From the NCBI RefSeq assembly GCF_028583425.1, contig NC_072797.1:23780001-23844000 (forward strand): DNA of 64,000 bases, written 5' to 3'. The translations under genes and the position numbers were made by a program. Below are positions 45,835 to 59,248 of this stretch, in pieces (position 1 is the first letter of the stretch; each line of letters begins with the position of its first letter). The notes below the pieces were generated by a model that saw only the letters and a program-made list of their open reading frames with translations, ran no database searches and had not been told where the DNA came from. The DNA is from Eublepharis macularius (lineage: Eukaryota > Chordata > Lepidosauria > Squamata > Eublepharidae).

Positions 45835-46784
45835 GTGAACACTATGTAGGATGTACACTCATCTGGATGTGCATTCACACATGAAACTCCCTTGCTAGAC
45901 AGGAAGAACCTTTCCTTCCTTCCTTCTAAGAATAACCAGAATCTCCAGTCATTCCTGGGAAATTTGTAGGCACATTCAAGGCCCTGTCCATCAGGCTCAC
46001 CATTTGAGGGTTCAGTGTGTATATTTTGGGTCAGGGGGTTGATCATCAGCTTACAGGTCTGCTGTCGGAGATGCACTTACATTTTTTTTTGTTTGGCCTG
46101 TTTTTATAACTCATAATGACTATAGCAGTCCAGGCTAAATAGTCACCTTTTTTGAAGTAAAGGGATTTGTGCCTACATATCAGGATATGTCAATAGGACC
46201 ATTTGGCATACAGGACTATTTAATTAATAGGACTATTGAATTATTTTGAACTATGCAATGTGTAGAACTTTTTGAGTTGGCTAGTAATACAAGTGTTCAG
46301 GGGAATGATCGCTGGTGGGCTGCAAAATGGAAGGCATGGAGAAGAGTGCCCCCGTGCCCGCTCCTGAACCATGCCCATGTTGTCCAGATGGCAGCTCCTT
46401 GTCGCCACTTAGCCAGTTGCATGGGAAATGTATCAGGAAAAAAAGGTTAGGTATTTAATGCCTCCCTACAGGAAGCCGCCCATTCTGGCAGCATAGCGCA
46501 TGCCAATTTAGAACTAATTTATGTCAACTGTGTGAGCTGGCAGGGGGTGAGTACAGTCAGGCAATAGGTTCTGGAGCTTTTTTCTGGTGCGTTTCTCATA
46601 CATCAGGCCAAATGCCAACAGTGAGTACAAGAAGCGGCCATCTTGGCTGAGGAGCCTTAAAGTCTGTGGGGCTGGGAGTCCTGGAATCTCCAGAATGAGT
46701 CTTGTCTGAATCCAGATCTAATACTTCCAACAGAGATGGGTTCGCTCAAATTCTCTCTGCTGAGGGCTGCTGTAATCTTGACTG

Positions 46785-46920
46785 GGGAGACGTGGGATCG
46801 AATTCTCCCTCCGCTATGGAACTCACTGGGTGATCTTGGGCCCGGATCACTTGCTCTGCTTTACAGGATGCTGTGAGAGCAAAATGGAGGAAAGATTTAA
46901 GCTCTGTAGGACTGTAGCTG
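46785..46920 (+). mobile_element. CORE-type SINE fragment
   Basis: GTGGGATCGAATTCTCCCTC box B, AACTCACTGGGTGATCTTGG core and GGATGCTGTGAGAGCAAAAT; the head is missing. Confidence 0.55.
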
Positions 46921-47852
46921 CACATAGACAAGTTAAACAAAAGGCAGAGCAATAGATGGAATCATCTATTATTCCTGGCACCATTTGCTTATCTTTCTCA
47001 TCCTAAAAAAATGGACAAAACTTGATGTTTGACAAATCCCTTAAATCCAAACAGAAACATTACTGGATTGTCTCTGAAGCATCCCATAAGACCCGGAGGA
47101 ATGTAATCCCTCCCATGGCGTTCTTAGAACTTCCCCCCTGCACATTTTATTGTTGAATATTCTCTGTTGAGTTTTTGCTGCATATTTGATATCTGCCCTG
47201 GGTGACACTTAATTTCAATATTTACTGTTTGGCAGCATTTGGCTGTTGATATGCAGGAGTGTATATCTTCCCACATTTGATTAAGGAACTGCAATGACAT
47301 TTAGAATTGGATAAGGTACCAGATTGCATATTTGTGTTTTGGGAGGTATCAATAAAAAAAAGCTACCATCTTTAAAATTTCACAATCAGAATTTCAGTTC
47401 ACAATCTGAGTGGAGAAACCGGAAAATCTGCAAAACATATTTGTTAGGGTGACATTCCCCACTTTTCTGACAATCCTGTCCCAAAGGAGCTTACATCAAT
47501 AAAGATATGGGACTTTAGATTTATAATCTAAAATGATAAGAAAGATACATGAGGAAAAGGGACTGGAGAGAAAAGGAGGAGGAGGAGGCAAATGTATTTG
47601 AAAGTGCACCAGAAAAAAAAATCAGGAAATCCATATCCTGGTTTTAGGGACCACCAAAATATCCAGGATTCCTGAAATCTAGAAAAGATTCTCCGATCTG
47701 CATAAGACAGATCAGAGAATCCCAGATTTATCCGATCAGTAAACCCCAAGGTAAAATATTCTGCAGATATGCTGGATGTATTCAGATATTTTGAACATTT
47801 GAAAAGGATGGATCCAAGGAACGTTCTTCTTTCTGTGTCTGAGTATACAACA

Positions 47853-48112
47853 TAACAATAACAACAACATTTGCTTTATATACCACCATTCAGGACAACT
47901 TAACGCCCACTCAGAGCGGTTTACAAAGTTTGTTATTATTATTCTCACAACAATCACCCTGTGAGATGGCTGGGGCTGGGAGAGCTCTGAGAAGCTGTGA
48001 CTGACCCAAGGTCACCCAGCTGGATTCAAGCAGAGGAGTGGGGAGTCAACCCTGGTTCTCTAGATTAAAGTCCTGCCACTCTTAACCATTACACCAAACT
48101 AGCTCTCTGTGG
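47853..48112 (-). mobile_element. tRNA-headed CORE/MIR-like SINE
   Basis: Reverse copy: AATAACAATAACAACAACAT tail, CCAAGGTCACCCAGCTGG core, and TTAACCATTACACCAAACTA at the head end. Confidence 0.88.
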
Positions 48113-48499
48113 ATTTAACCAGCTCCAAACTTGTTCGATTGTTATAGTTTCAATAAATATGACAAACCTTTAATCAAAATGTGTTGTCTTCTTTAATGAT
48201 GACCCAGCAAACTGGACTTTTAAAATATTTTAGAATTTTTCTATCACCAATATTTGAGAATAGTCACCAGTTGAACTTTGAAATCTGGGATTTTAAAAAT
48301 AAGATTTCGATATTAATAGTCAAAACAGAGTTTAGCATCATTCCTGCTTCATGAACACCAATGGGAGTTCAACAAAGCAAGATTTGTGTAACCCAGATTA
48401 TGAAGGTTTGCAGATGATTTAGAAAAGAGCTACAATAAAAATTGTGTGTGTGTGTGTTTTTTTTTTAAAATGCTAGTTCAACAGTACCATCTTAAGCAG

Positions 48500-48690
48500 A
48501 AGCACAAGATTCAAATCAGTTAGCACCTTAAATATCAACAAGGTTTCCGGGGTATAAGCTTGTGAGAGTCAAGCTTCCTTCATCAGATACATTGTATCTG
48601 ATGAAGGGAGCTTGACTCTGATTTGGTCTGATTGGAATGGAATCTTGCTGTTCTACCGCAGACTAACATGGTTACCCATCTGAAACTATC
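48500..48690. mobile_element. Palindromic element (family P) inserted in a family C MITE
   Basis: Same layout: CTTCATCAGATACATTGTAT followed by CTGATGAAGGGAGCTTGACT, ending GGTTACCCATCTGAAACTAT. Flanked by TTAAGCAG (48492-48499) and CTAAGCAG (48691-48698), with family C pieces outside (GTACCATC to the left; AGTTATATG to GTAACTTTGTTTAGGATGGC to the right). Confidence 0.75.
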
Positions 48691-48939
48691 CTAAGCAGAG
48701 TTATATGTAAAAAGACCTTTGAAGTCAATGTACTTAGAAGTGTGTAACTTTGTTTAGGATGGCATTGTAATGGTCAGGACGTACCCAGAAGAATGTTACG
48801 GGCTGTCGTTTGGTGAAGGTCCCAAGAATTTGCAGAGATTCTGCGTGCTGTCATCCTCCCCCCCCCCCCTAGACTGCAGTTCTCATGGGCACAAATTTAA
48901 CAGTGCTGTTGTAGCCAGAGGCACCCCGCTTCTAAGCTG

Positions 48940-49137
48940 CTGTAGCACAGTGGTTAAGTGGTTTGGCTCTGAATCAGAACTCTACTGGTTCAAATCTCAC
49001 AACTGCCATGAGTTCAGTAGGTGGACTTGGGTAGACCACTGCTCTCAGCTGTACTATGTGGGGATAATAACAACATTAACTTGTTCACCGCTCTGGGGGA
49101 GGCACTAATCTGTATATAAGAGCAGTTGTTGTTGTAA
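48940..49137 (+). mobile_element. tRNA-headed CORE-type SINE
   Basis: GCTGTAGCACAGTGGTTAAG head, CTGGTTCAAATCTCACAACT box B, GGATAATAACAACATTAAC and a GTTGTTGTTGTAATTT tail. Confidence 0.82.
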
Positions 49138-49343
49138 TTTACTTCAATGCATTTAGAACAATGCAGCTTTGTTGGACTGCATTATAAGTCTGCATAGAAC
49201 ATACAAAAGCATGGGAAGGTAGAATTATTGGTGCATTTTGATTCGTACTGCAAATGTTAATAAATGGCATCCAAACACATTTTTAAAATTTTGCCAGTAT
49301 CCAATACCCTATTCATATCAAGTAAAAGAAATATAATCCTAAC

Positions 49344-49603
49344 CAGGGCTTTTTCTCAGCTGGAACGCGGTGGAACGGAGTTCCGGAACCTCTTGAAAAT
49401 GGTCACATGGCTGGTGGCCCCGCCCCCTGATCTCCAGACAGAGGGGAGTTTAGATTGCCCTCTGTGCTGCTCAGCGTTGCGGAGGGCAATCTAAACTTCC
49501 CTCTGTCTGGAGATCAGGGGGCAGGGCCACAGGCCATGTGACCATTTTCTCTGAGGGCAACCCACTGAGTTCCACCACCTCTTTCCCCAGAAAAAAAGCC
49601 CTG
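49344..49603 (+). mobile_element. Foldback hAT-like MITE (family F), copy 4
   Basis: 260 bp with CAGGGC / GCCCTG ends and the exact 8-bp duplication ATCCTAAC at 49336-49343 and 49604-49611. Inverted arms as in the other copies. Confidence 0.92.
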
Positions 49604-50590
49604 ATCCTAACAGTGTAATACTAAGAATGCTTTACTAGAAATAAGACCTGCTGAATAAACCTGAGCAGAATTTTGAGTAGACCTCTTTAGAATTGCTCTC
49701 CTATTGTTGGAAGTGCTAAAAAGTGAAGGGTTATTCTGAGGACATGAACAGTAATATAAAACTTACTGGAGCAACGTAAAAAAATTAAACGGAAAGAACT
49801 GTGGGGTGAGTTATAATCTGATCTCTTATTTTGCTTGGATATTGGAAACAAACACAAATTCCATTTACTGGAGACTGGATTGATAAGGTATGTAAGTATA
49901 TCTTCATGGCAAAATTAATAAAATATGCTTGGATGCCATTTATTAACATTTGCCATACGAATCAAATGCACCAAAAATTCTACACTGAAAAACAGCTTGA
50001 AACAGTTTTAAAATTATATGTAAATTTAAAAACAAATATAAACACGGACAATAATAAAAAGAAACCAAAGAACATGAGATATTTCATAAGTTTCCCCCCA
50101 CGTAATCAGCTTCATCCATCTGTAGGGAAGAAATTACACTTTGCAAGCTTCCTTGATGCTTCTGACTTTTTATGGTTGTTAATGTCAGGGGTAATTGAGC
50201 TTTTAAAATCATGTCATTTTCACATTTCAGGATGCACTTTTTCTTGTGACGTTCTCCTGATCACAGCTTTCTGTATGTGTATCTACTCTTGTTCCTCTCT
50301 TATATATATATCCGCACCCCACCCCCACCCCCCAGTGAGGGGGATCACCTTCTCTTAGCACAAGACACTGTGCAAGTCATTGCACATGTCTTTCCCAGTC
50401 TTTGCACAAAAACATGCAGCAGGTCTTGTGCTTGTGCAAAAATTTGTGGAATAATACTGAGTTAGAATTGCTTTCTGTTGATGGTTCATAGGCCCCAACT
50501 TGCTATGCTGGTTGTATCTACCCAAATGAAGCACTATGCAGTCAAGAATGTGTATTTTACTTTTTATATTATATATTATATATTTCTAAG

Positions 50591-50905
50591 GAGCCCCGTG
50601 GAACAGAGTGGTAAGCTGCAGTTCTGCAGCCCAAGCTGTACTCATGACCTGAGTTCGATCCTGGCGGAAGCCGGATTCAGATACCTGGCTCAAGGTTAAC
50701 TCAAGTCTTCCATCCTTCCGAGGTCGGTAAAATGAGTGCCCAGTTGCCTGGGGGTAAAGTGTAGATGACTGGAGAAGGCAATGGCAAACCACCCCATAAC
50801 AAAAAGTCTGCCAAGAAAATAATAACATCGTGATGCGATGTCCCCCCCATGGGTCAGTAATGACTCGGTGCTTGCACAGTGCTTGTACCTTTACCTTACC
50901 CTTAT
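50591..50905 (+). mobile_element. Sauria SINE (tRNA-derived)
   Basis: Second, nearly complete copy: GAGCCCCGTGGAACAGAGTG head, GAGTTCGATCCTGGCGGAAG box B region, tail CAGTAATGACTCGGTGCTTG. Less eroded than the copy at 28003. Confidence 0.93.
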
Positions 50906-52136
50906 TATATATATATGGATTCCTTTGTCCGTAGGTAGTGTTTTATGGTTCTCAATTAGGCTCACATAGATGATACTGAAGGTCATTTTTTACACCTGAA
51001 TTTTAAAGCTAGGGATGCTCATATGACAAATCGTATCCCTGCCTATTTTGAATGAAGATGATTAATAGGCTCGCAGTTTAGAACCTGCTGTTTCTTTTTA
51101 TCCAGCATCACTTCTTTCTTTCTTAAAGATCAGGAATAAGGAGATACTACTGGGATCAAGCAGCTGCACACGAGGAGCCATTAAAGAAGACCCACTAATG
51201 CCTCATAGGCTGAAGAATCTGAACATCTGTGCAAAAACACTTCTTCAGATCACCCATTGTGGTGATATGCATGCCCATATTGCACGGCTGTGCATAGTTT
51301 TTCACATTTTCTTTTAGCATGTAAAATTCAATTGCCATCATACATTTTGCTTCTGGATAATGAGTTCCCATGGAGAAACACAGACACAGTAAGCAATCTT
51401 TGTGTTTCTCAGATATCCGCATACTGGACTAATACGCAAGTTCAAATAACGGGTTGTATTCTGCAACTGGACTCTGCTTATGACGGTGCCTTCCTCCATC
51501 CCAGCGAATGTACCTGCAAGAAGCTTTTATATCACAACCTGCGATAGGAACGACATCTTTTAAAAGTGTGGCTAGAACTGGACTGGGTTTTTATTATAAA
51601 AAAGGAGAACTCTTGCCAGATGAAATGCTGGGCATTCAAAACATGTGAGCTCCAACAGAGCAAGAAAGATTTGCATTTAGAAGCAGCCTTCCATATGCAC
51701 AGCTGATGCAGGTGTGGTTGTGCAACGGGAGACACATTTTCATTTACATTGCAATGCGCATCCCAGCCCTATTCAACTGATTGCATAAAGATGCGTATCC
51801 TCATTCTAGACGACTGGCACTTGCTTGGGGTTACTGGATTTTACATTTTGTACCACGCGTGCTTACATAAAACTCTTTTGTTCCCAGCTGCCATTTCTGT
51901 GGCTCTCTGGTGCGGTGATGCTGCCGCTTAGATTTCTTGGCTCGTTAGGTTTAAACTTGAACCAAGCTTTAATTTCCACTTCCATAATTTACACTGAGCG
52001 ATAACCATTGCAAATTGTCCCCTTCTACTGCATGTAGGAAGAAAAGTTGCCCTAGTTGTGAGGTCTTCTGCAGTGGGGCAAATCACTATCTCACTCAGGC
52101 TATTTCTGTTTGGGGTAACTGTACTGGGCAGAGGAG

Positions 52137-52353
52137 GAGCCAGTTTGGTGTAGTGGTTAAGAATGAAAGGACTCTAATCTGGAGAACGGGGTTTGATTCC
52201 CCACTCCTCCACTGGAAGCCAGCTGGGTGACCTTGGGTCAGCCACAGCTCTCTCAAAGCTCTCTCAGCCCCACCCACCTAATAACACACTTTGTAAACTG
52301 CTATGAGTGGGTGTTAAGTTGTCCTGTATAAATCGAATGTTGTTGTTATTATA
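52137..52353 (+). mobile_element. tRNA-headed CORE/MIR-like SINE
   Basis: GAGCCAGTTTGGTGTAGTGG head, GGGGTTTGATTCCCCACTCC box B, AGCTGGGTGACCTTGGGTCA core and GTTGTTGTTATTAT tail; the middle is shortened. Confidence 0.88.
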
Positions 52354-53244
52354 CTTTTTTTGTACACTGCTGCAACCATTACCAGAGACAACCTGGTATG
52401 ACTGTGATGCAGTTCCCAGATAGGGTCCAGGATATCAAACCCTGTGAACTTCATCTTGTGGAAATCAACTGCTGGACCGGTCAGAACACATTGGGCTCTA
52501 TATAGCCTCGGTGTGCAAATTGCCTCTTCGAGAACAAATCAATCTTAGGGTCAGTGACTAACCCAGGACAGGAAGAAGGAAAGGGCAACTGCTTCTTGTA
52601 ACAGGGACAATTGATGCACATACACGGTTCCTCAAATGATATGGATCCATTACCCTTCTCCAACCTGCCTGAAAGCTAGTATTCCTGGGCATAAATCCAG
52701 GCGGTGGGATCTTTGCTTCCCTTGGCAATCCAGTTTTTCTCCTTTGCCTTTGAAGTGTCACAGAATTCTTGTCCTTATCAGTCATCCTAGTCTTGGGCCG
52801 CACTCCACATTCCTTAGCTGCTCGCTCACACTTTCAGGGATTCTTCCAATCATCACGGGAAATGAGTTTATTCTCTGGTCCCATAGCCGTTGCGCTCCAG
52901 GGCAAAGTTCCTGATCTTTTGCTATCCTCCCGGCTTTGTTCTTTCTCTGTGTTTCTCTCTGCAGTTACGGCAGCCTCAGTGGACAGACTTCTTGTCTCCT
53001 TTTCTGGAACACCCCCAACCCACCTTGTAGGTTTTATATCTATGAAAATCCTTAGCAGCTTTTTGCTGAGCCACTTGGTTCATTTAGCACAGCAGGTCAA
53101 GTGCAAATATTGGATGATCTCCCTGTATCTGTTCTTTTCTATCATGCATTTGAACCCAGAGGTTTGCCATAAATTTGCGGCCTCATATTAAGAAACCAAG
53201 AACAGACAGTCTGGTCTCCAGGCCAGCCAGTTAAGCCTAGTATG

Positions 53245-53263
53245 ACCTGCGTCTGTATTATTA
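53245..53263. repeat. Target-site duplication, left, of NEDD8 retrocopy
   Basis: ACCTGCGTCTGTATTATTA; an exact second copy lies at 53944-53962 on the other side of the retrocopy. Confidence 0.9.
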
Positions 53264-53987
<724 letters not shown>

Positions 53988-54439
53988 TCAAGAAGCCATT
54001 GATGTTTATTCCCTACTTCTAGGGACCAAGCTATATTATTATTAGTTTCACTTCAGACTGAAAGTGGGTGGCCGAATTTTTGGATACTCTCTTCACATAA
54101 ACCCTTTTTAGACATTTGATTTTGGTGCTCTGACCATATGTAGAGGGAATATGCACTACCGGTGATTCTCATTTTGTGTGAACAGGGCAACATATGTATG
54201 TTCCAGCTTTAGTAGGCATGAGTGGAACACGGGATGTCTTAGGATACATGTTTGCATGTACCCATGGAAACATATGCACATTACCCTATTTCATACAAAA
54301 TGGTGACTGCATATTCATGGGTGGTGTGTGCTCCTATTATGCGCAATTGGTGCACCAAAATCAAAACATCTATAAAGGGCTGTGGACAACTCCTTGAACA
54401 TACTAAACTACCATCTAAAGGAGAAAGTCTTAGCCTAGT

Positions 54440-54955
54440 GTTGCCCTGACATGCTAACTGCTGTGGACTGGTCCAGCAGTGTGATCAGAATCCATTCCAA
54501 AGTCAGTCCAAGGGCAGTCCATATAGCAAGGTCAGGCAGTCCAAAAGTCAGTTTACTGGCAAGGTTCAAGGGCTAGGCAAAGGCAGAGTCAAGGCCTGGT
54601 TCAAAGGAATGGCCACAACAGTAGCAGGATTCGGACACGTTGCTTCCATGCCTCCTGGGCTTCTGTGGCTGTGTGTTATAGTGAGGCTGGGCTTGCAGCC
54701 AGCTGCTTGGGAGCTATCCTGTGGTTACTCCTTATCACTATCCACAAGCAGCTGCCGTTGACCCAAGAGGTGTGCAGTTTGCTGTCTCTCCTGTAGCTCC
54801 ATATGTTGCCTTTGTCTTCAGCACTCTCTGGGTGATGTTGGAGGTTTGGAAGTCCTTGGCTGAGCTTCACCTGTGGTGTTGGAGCTGGAGGGTGTCAGTG
54901 CCTCTGCCGCAGCTGCTGGCTATGGGCTCTGATCCACCAGCAGCTGTTCTTCCTG
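54440..54955. other. Unclassified sequence flanking the minisatellite
   Basis: Contains irregular repeats of a GTCAGGCAGTCC / GTCAAGG-type motif (about 54500-54610). It reads like part of a dispersed element that also carries the minisatellite. I cannot assign a family; no coding domain or matching termini were identified. Confidence 0.35.
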
Positions 54956-55990
54956 ATCAGCGGCTTCTGCTGAGTCAGGGCTGGCTACACAAGGCTCCTG
55001 AGGAGTCAGGGCTGGCTATGCAAGGCTCCTCTCTTCCTGAGGAGTCAGGGCTGGCTACGTGAGGCTCTTCTCCTCCTGAGGAGTCAGGGCTGGCTACGCG
55101 AGGCTCCTCTCCTCCTGAGGAGTCAGGGCTGTCTACACGAGGCTCCTCTCCTCCTGAGGAGTCAGGGCTGGCTACGCGAGGCTCCTCTCTTCCTGAGGAG
55201 TCAGGGCTGGCTACGCGAGGCTCTTCTCCTCCTGAGGAGTCAGGGCTGGCTACGCGAGGCTCCTCTCCTCCTGAGGAGTCAGGGCTGTCTACACGAGGCT
55301 CCTCTCCTCCTGAGGAGTCAGGGCTGGCTACGCGAGGCTCCTCTCCTCCTGAGGAGTCAGGGCTGTCTACACGAGGCTCCTCTCCTCCTGAGGAGTCAGG
55401 GCTGGCTATGCACAGCTCCTCTCTTCCTGAGGAGTCAGGGCTGTCTACACGAGGCTCCTCTCCTCATGAGGAGTCAGGGCTTGCTACGCGAGGCTCCTCT
55501 CCTCCTGAGGAGTCAGGACTGGCTACGTGAGGCTCCTCTCCTCCTGAGGAGTCAGGGCTGGCTACGTGAGGCTCCTCTCCTCCTGAGGAGTCAGGGCTGG
55601 CTATGCGAGGCTCCTCTCCTCCTGAGGAGTCAGCGCTGGCTACGCACGGCTCCTCTCCCCCTGAAAAGTCAGGGCTGGCTACGCAAGGCTCCTCTCTTCC
55701 TGAGGAGTCAGGGCTGTCTACACGAGGCTCCTCTCCTCCTGAGGAGTCAGGGCTGGCTATGCGAGGCTCCTCTCCTCCTGAGGAGTCAGGACTGGCTACG
55801 TGAGGCTCCTCTCCTCCTGAGGAGTCAGGGCTGGCTACGCGAGGCTCCTCTCCTCCTGAGGAGTCAGGGCTGGCTACGTGAGGCTCCTCTCCTCCTGAGG
55901 AGTCAGGGCTGGCTATGCGAGGCTCCTCTCCCCCTGAGAAGTCAGGGCTGGCTACGCAAGGCTCCTCTCCTCCTGAGGAGTCCTCACTAT
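54956..55990. repeat. 39-bp minisatellite, about 25 units
   Basis: Tandem units of 39 bp (core GAGGAGTCAGGGCTGGCTAC then GCGAGGCTCCTCTCCTCCT) run with little decay from about 55000 to 55985; the left edge is degenerate. Because 39 is a multiple of 3, both strands stay open. The minus strand reads a 13-residue acidic unit S-S-G-G-E-E-P-R-V-A-S-P-D, starting M-G-L-S-D-S-E-D at 56003, interrupted once at about 55464. The plus strand reads L-L-R-S-Q-G-W-L-R-E-A-P-L. A variant unit with GGCTGTCTACACGAGG recurs at about 55128, 55284, 55362, 55440 and 55713, spaced by whole multiples of 39. I do not recognise a protein family. Confidence 0.9.
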
Positions 55991-56289
55991 CACTGAGCCC
56001 CATGACAGTAACTTTGAATGTGCTGGAAGTTCTCTTTTTTAAAAAAATATGAGGAAGTATCCCTTCACTTGTAGATAGATATAGTACAACCCAGCAACGG
56101 ATATATCCTTTGTAGTTGTGGATTTGGGTCTTTTAGTCTTTGGTACTAAGCACTAATATGATAGAGCCAGTTCACATATGATGTTATGGCTGCATCTTCT
56201 GACCATGGGAAGTATCTGTTTATGTAAGCAACCCAACGTGCTTGAGCAAAATGATATAATATAGCAGTAGCCAAAGTTTGTAATCACAT

Positions 56290-56410
56290 GAACAGATGAA
56301 GCTGCCTTATCCTGAGTCAAACCACTGGGCTACCAAGCTCAGTATTGTCTACTCATACTGGTAGCAGGTCTCTGGAGTGCCAGGTTCAATCCCAGTCATC
56401 TCCAGTTATA
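56290..56410. mobile_element. tRNA-like SINE fragment (ACTGAGTCAGACCATT type)
   Basis: GAAGCTGCCTTATCCTGAGT, AGTATTGTCTACTCATACTG and CCAGGTTCAATCCCAGTC; decayed relative of the copy at 30641. Confidence 0.65.
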
Positions 56411-56697
56411 CAGAACAGGAAGTATACATAGCTTATGGAGGAAAGTTATTACTACTTAATGCAATTCTGTACATTTACTGTAAAAGTTAAATATGATTAT
56501 TATTCATATCTTTACACTTATTCTTAATCTCAAGGAATTCTGAATTGAAGGGAACAAATATCTCTGAATGAAACACTTAACACATTTACAATGAAACCTA
56601 AGCAGAGTTACTCCAGCCTAAGCCCATTGATTTCGCTGTTAATTTGCTTTTACACATGCTGCCATTTTGACGAAGCAAATATATGTGTTCTGTTTGT

Positions 56698-56822
56698 GAT
56701 TTGATTTATTAGACTTTTAACCCGCCCTCCCCACAAGCAGGTCACAACATCAAATCCACAATATATTAAAAGATAAAAAGCCTACAATAAGTAAGTAAAA
56801 TGTAATCAAATACAGTACAAAA
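56698..56822 (-). mobile_element. LINE 3' end, reverse
   Basis: GATTTATTAGACTTTTAACC, then CGCCCTCCCCACAAGCAGGT; the reverse of the AACCCGCCC / TAAATC-type 3' ends seen in squamate L2/CR1 relatives. Confidence 0.55.
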
Positions 56823-58777
56823 TGGTTAAAAACAAATCATTCCAAGATGCAGTGTTTGCTATTTTTCAGTCAATACACTCAAGCACTGTGCGGTGCGACA
56901 TGGCAGCTCACCAAGATCGAACCAGTAAAAGCAGAATGGCCTAAAGCAGGACAGCCTAAAGGCCACAGCAAGAAGGCCGGCTGGGTAGTGCACCCACACC
57001 TCAACTATAGCCCTAGGCCTGGCGGAACTGTAACAGGAACTGTGATACTGTTATTGCTGAAGTCAACATTCCTGTATAATTTTCATTATCAAAATGAAAA
57101 AAATATACTATATATATTATGGAGAATATATATTACAGAGAATATTCACAACTGAACCCTGAATGAATGTATCGTATATTGAGATTAACAGCTCTTTCTT
57201 ATGATGAACATCTTTATTGATAACTGGAAGCAGACAGACTGAAGCCTCAGGCTCAACAGTAACCAATTTATACTTGTAGAAACCACACCCACTTGTACAA
57301 CAACCAATAAAATGTAAGCAGCTAGAATCCTTCATTTGCATGAACTATATACAAGTATCTATTTTTCAGCACAGTGATTGGCTACAAGGCAACAGTTCTG
57401 ATTGGCCGTGCCGGCACCCAAACACCAATAGCTTTGTAGGCCTCAGGAGGAGCCTTCGTTCTACTCAAGCAATACATAACAGAATGGGTCTTGCAGACTT
57501 TTGCCTGTGGCTTTTACTTCACCTGACCCAGCGGGTCAGCAGTTCTGTGCTACCTATCTTCATCTTGCCATAAGTCATGCAAGCCCTCTGAGCCAATACC
57601 GGGCAGGTTTATTGAGACGTGGCTAACAGAGGTGTTGACAGCTGAGGTATCTGTGAGAACTAGCCAAAGCCCCAAGAGACTATCACTATTTAAACACAGA
57701 GAAGTTACTTGGGAAAACCAACAAAGGAAAGCTAACAACTGGACTCTCATAATAAACACCATTTTAAAAAAAGAATTCTTGGTAAACTGGAAACATTTGA
57801 GCACAAGTTGGTATGGCCAAGATCAACCTTATCATTTATGCAAATCAGCTTTAGACGCTAATAAAATGCCAAGAGGCTCCCTGCTTCCAAATGCCAGGAA
57901 ATTTGAAACAAACATTTCTTTAGTGATTAAGGTCTGTTTTCTTGGTAATGAACTAAATAAGATTTGAAGGAAACTTCCAGTGTTACTGAAGGTATCCGCT
58001 GTATCTTAAACTGATTAGGAAATGGAAAACATATGCAACTCTAACTCCACCCCATTTTAGTTTAACCACATTCAGATCGGATTTGCCCGAAAGGCTTAAG
58101 ATTATCTAAAATTGAGCAATTATATTTTGGAAAGTGTCCATAAATTTTGCTTGCGGCAGTTGAACTCATGAAGAAATTGAAATAATCTTAGAGGCAATGA
58201 TCTTGAAAAAAGGTGCTTAGGGCCAAAGCATGTGTGATATTTGGGGGTTCATGTTCAAACCCCCAACAATGCAATTATGCTACAAAAAAAAGAGTGGGGC
58301 GGCGGGGGGTGGGGCTGTGTGTTTTGTGTGGGGAGAATGCTACATAAGGGTTATACTTCTTGTAATTTTTTTAATTCATAAATTTCCTTCCCTGGACAGC
58401 TTGGGCAGTGAAATAGCCATATTGTGCCTGTCTTTTTGAGGGAAACAGCATGGGGTGAAATAGTCAACATCCCCGTCCACTGCATTTTCTTGGACCTATA
58501 TTCTGCCCTGTCCCACCTTTGAGCTGCTTTTCACAGCTCATTTACACCACATCTTGGAATCTGGGCACTGATCTCCAGTGTCATATGTCCTTCCAGTCCA
58601 GACTGACATATCTGAAGGATGTCTCTGTGCATCAAGTGCAGTCTCCTGCTTGCCACCTCCTAGTTCTCCTTCCTAAGGGGGCTTGATTAGCATCTACTAC
58701 AGCATTTTGTGAGGATAAAGTGGAGGAGAGACAAACGATTGTTTCAGGTGGGCAGCTGTGTCGATCTGCTATAGGAC

Positions 58778-58870
58778 AGTAAGATTTGAGTCCAGTAGCA
58801 CTTTTAGAAATCAACAAGATTTTTAGGGCAGAAGCTTTTGAGAGTCAAAGTTTCCTTCATTAGATACAAG
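58778..58870. mobile_element. Family P fragment
   Basis: AAGATTTGAGTCCAGTAGCA, then CAACAAGATTTTTAGGG and GAGAGTCAAAG; one arm of a family P palindrome only. Confidence 0.6.
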
Positions 58871-59036
58871 TAGGAATGGAGATCCCTGAGCCTTTATATC
58901 CCAGTCAGAAGGTGAGAGGGGTGTTGCAACGAAGAGAGTCATCATGATGCAAAGGTAAAATACAGCTTGATTAGAGTGAGAGAGAAATGTTTATGGGTAG
59001 GAAATGCAGAAAATTAGCATCTGTAATGAAACAGAA

Positions 59037-59248
59037 GCCCTGACCTGATAACCCAGGTGAGCCTGATTTTGTCAGATCTCAAAAAGCTAAGCAGGGTCAG
59101 CCTTGGTTAGTAATTGGATGGGAGACCTCCAACGAAGACCAGGTTTGCAGAGGCAGGCAATGGCAAACTACCTCTGATAGTCTCTTGCCATGAAAACCCT
59201 GCCAGGGGTTGCCATAAGTCAGCTATGACTTAAGAGCACCACACATGC
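59037..59248 (+). mobile_element. 5S-rRNA-headed SINE
   Basis: Full-length copy with the 5S-like head and tail CCATAAGTCAGCTATGACTT. Flanks AATGAAACAGAA / AATGAAATAAAA suggest a decayed target duplication. Confidence 0.9.

Noticed and set aside
54956-55990. CRISPR array
   Set aside because: Units are contiguous with no unique spacers, in a vertebrate genome; it is a minisatellite.
54440-56010. An LTR-type or other virus-like element around the minisatellite
   Set aside because: No paired terminal repeats, polymerase or capsid-like motifs could be identified; left unclassified.
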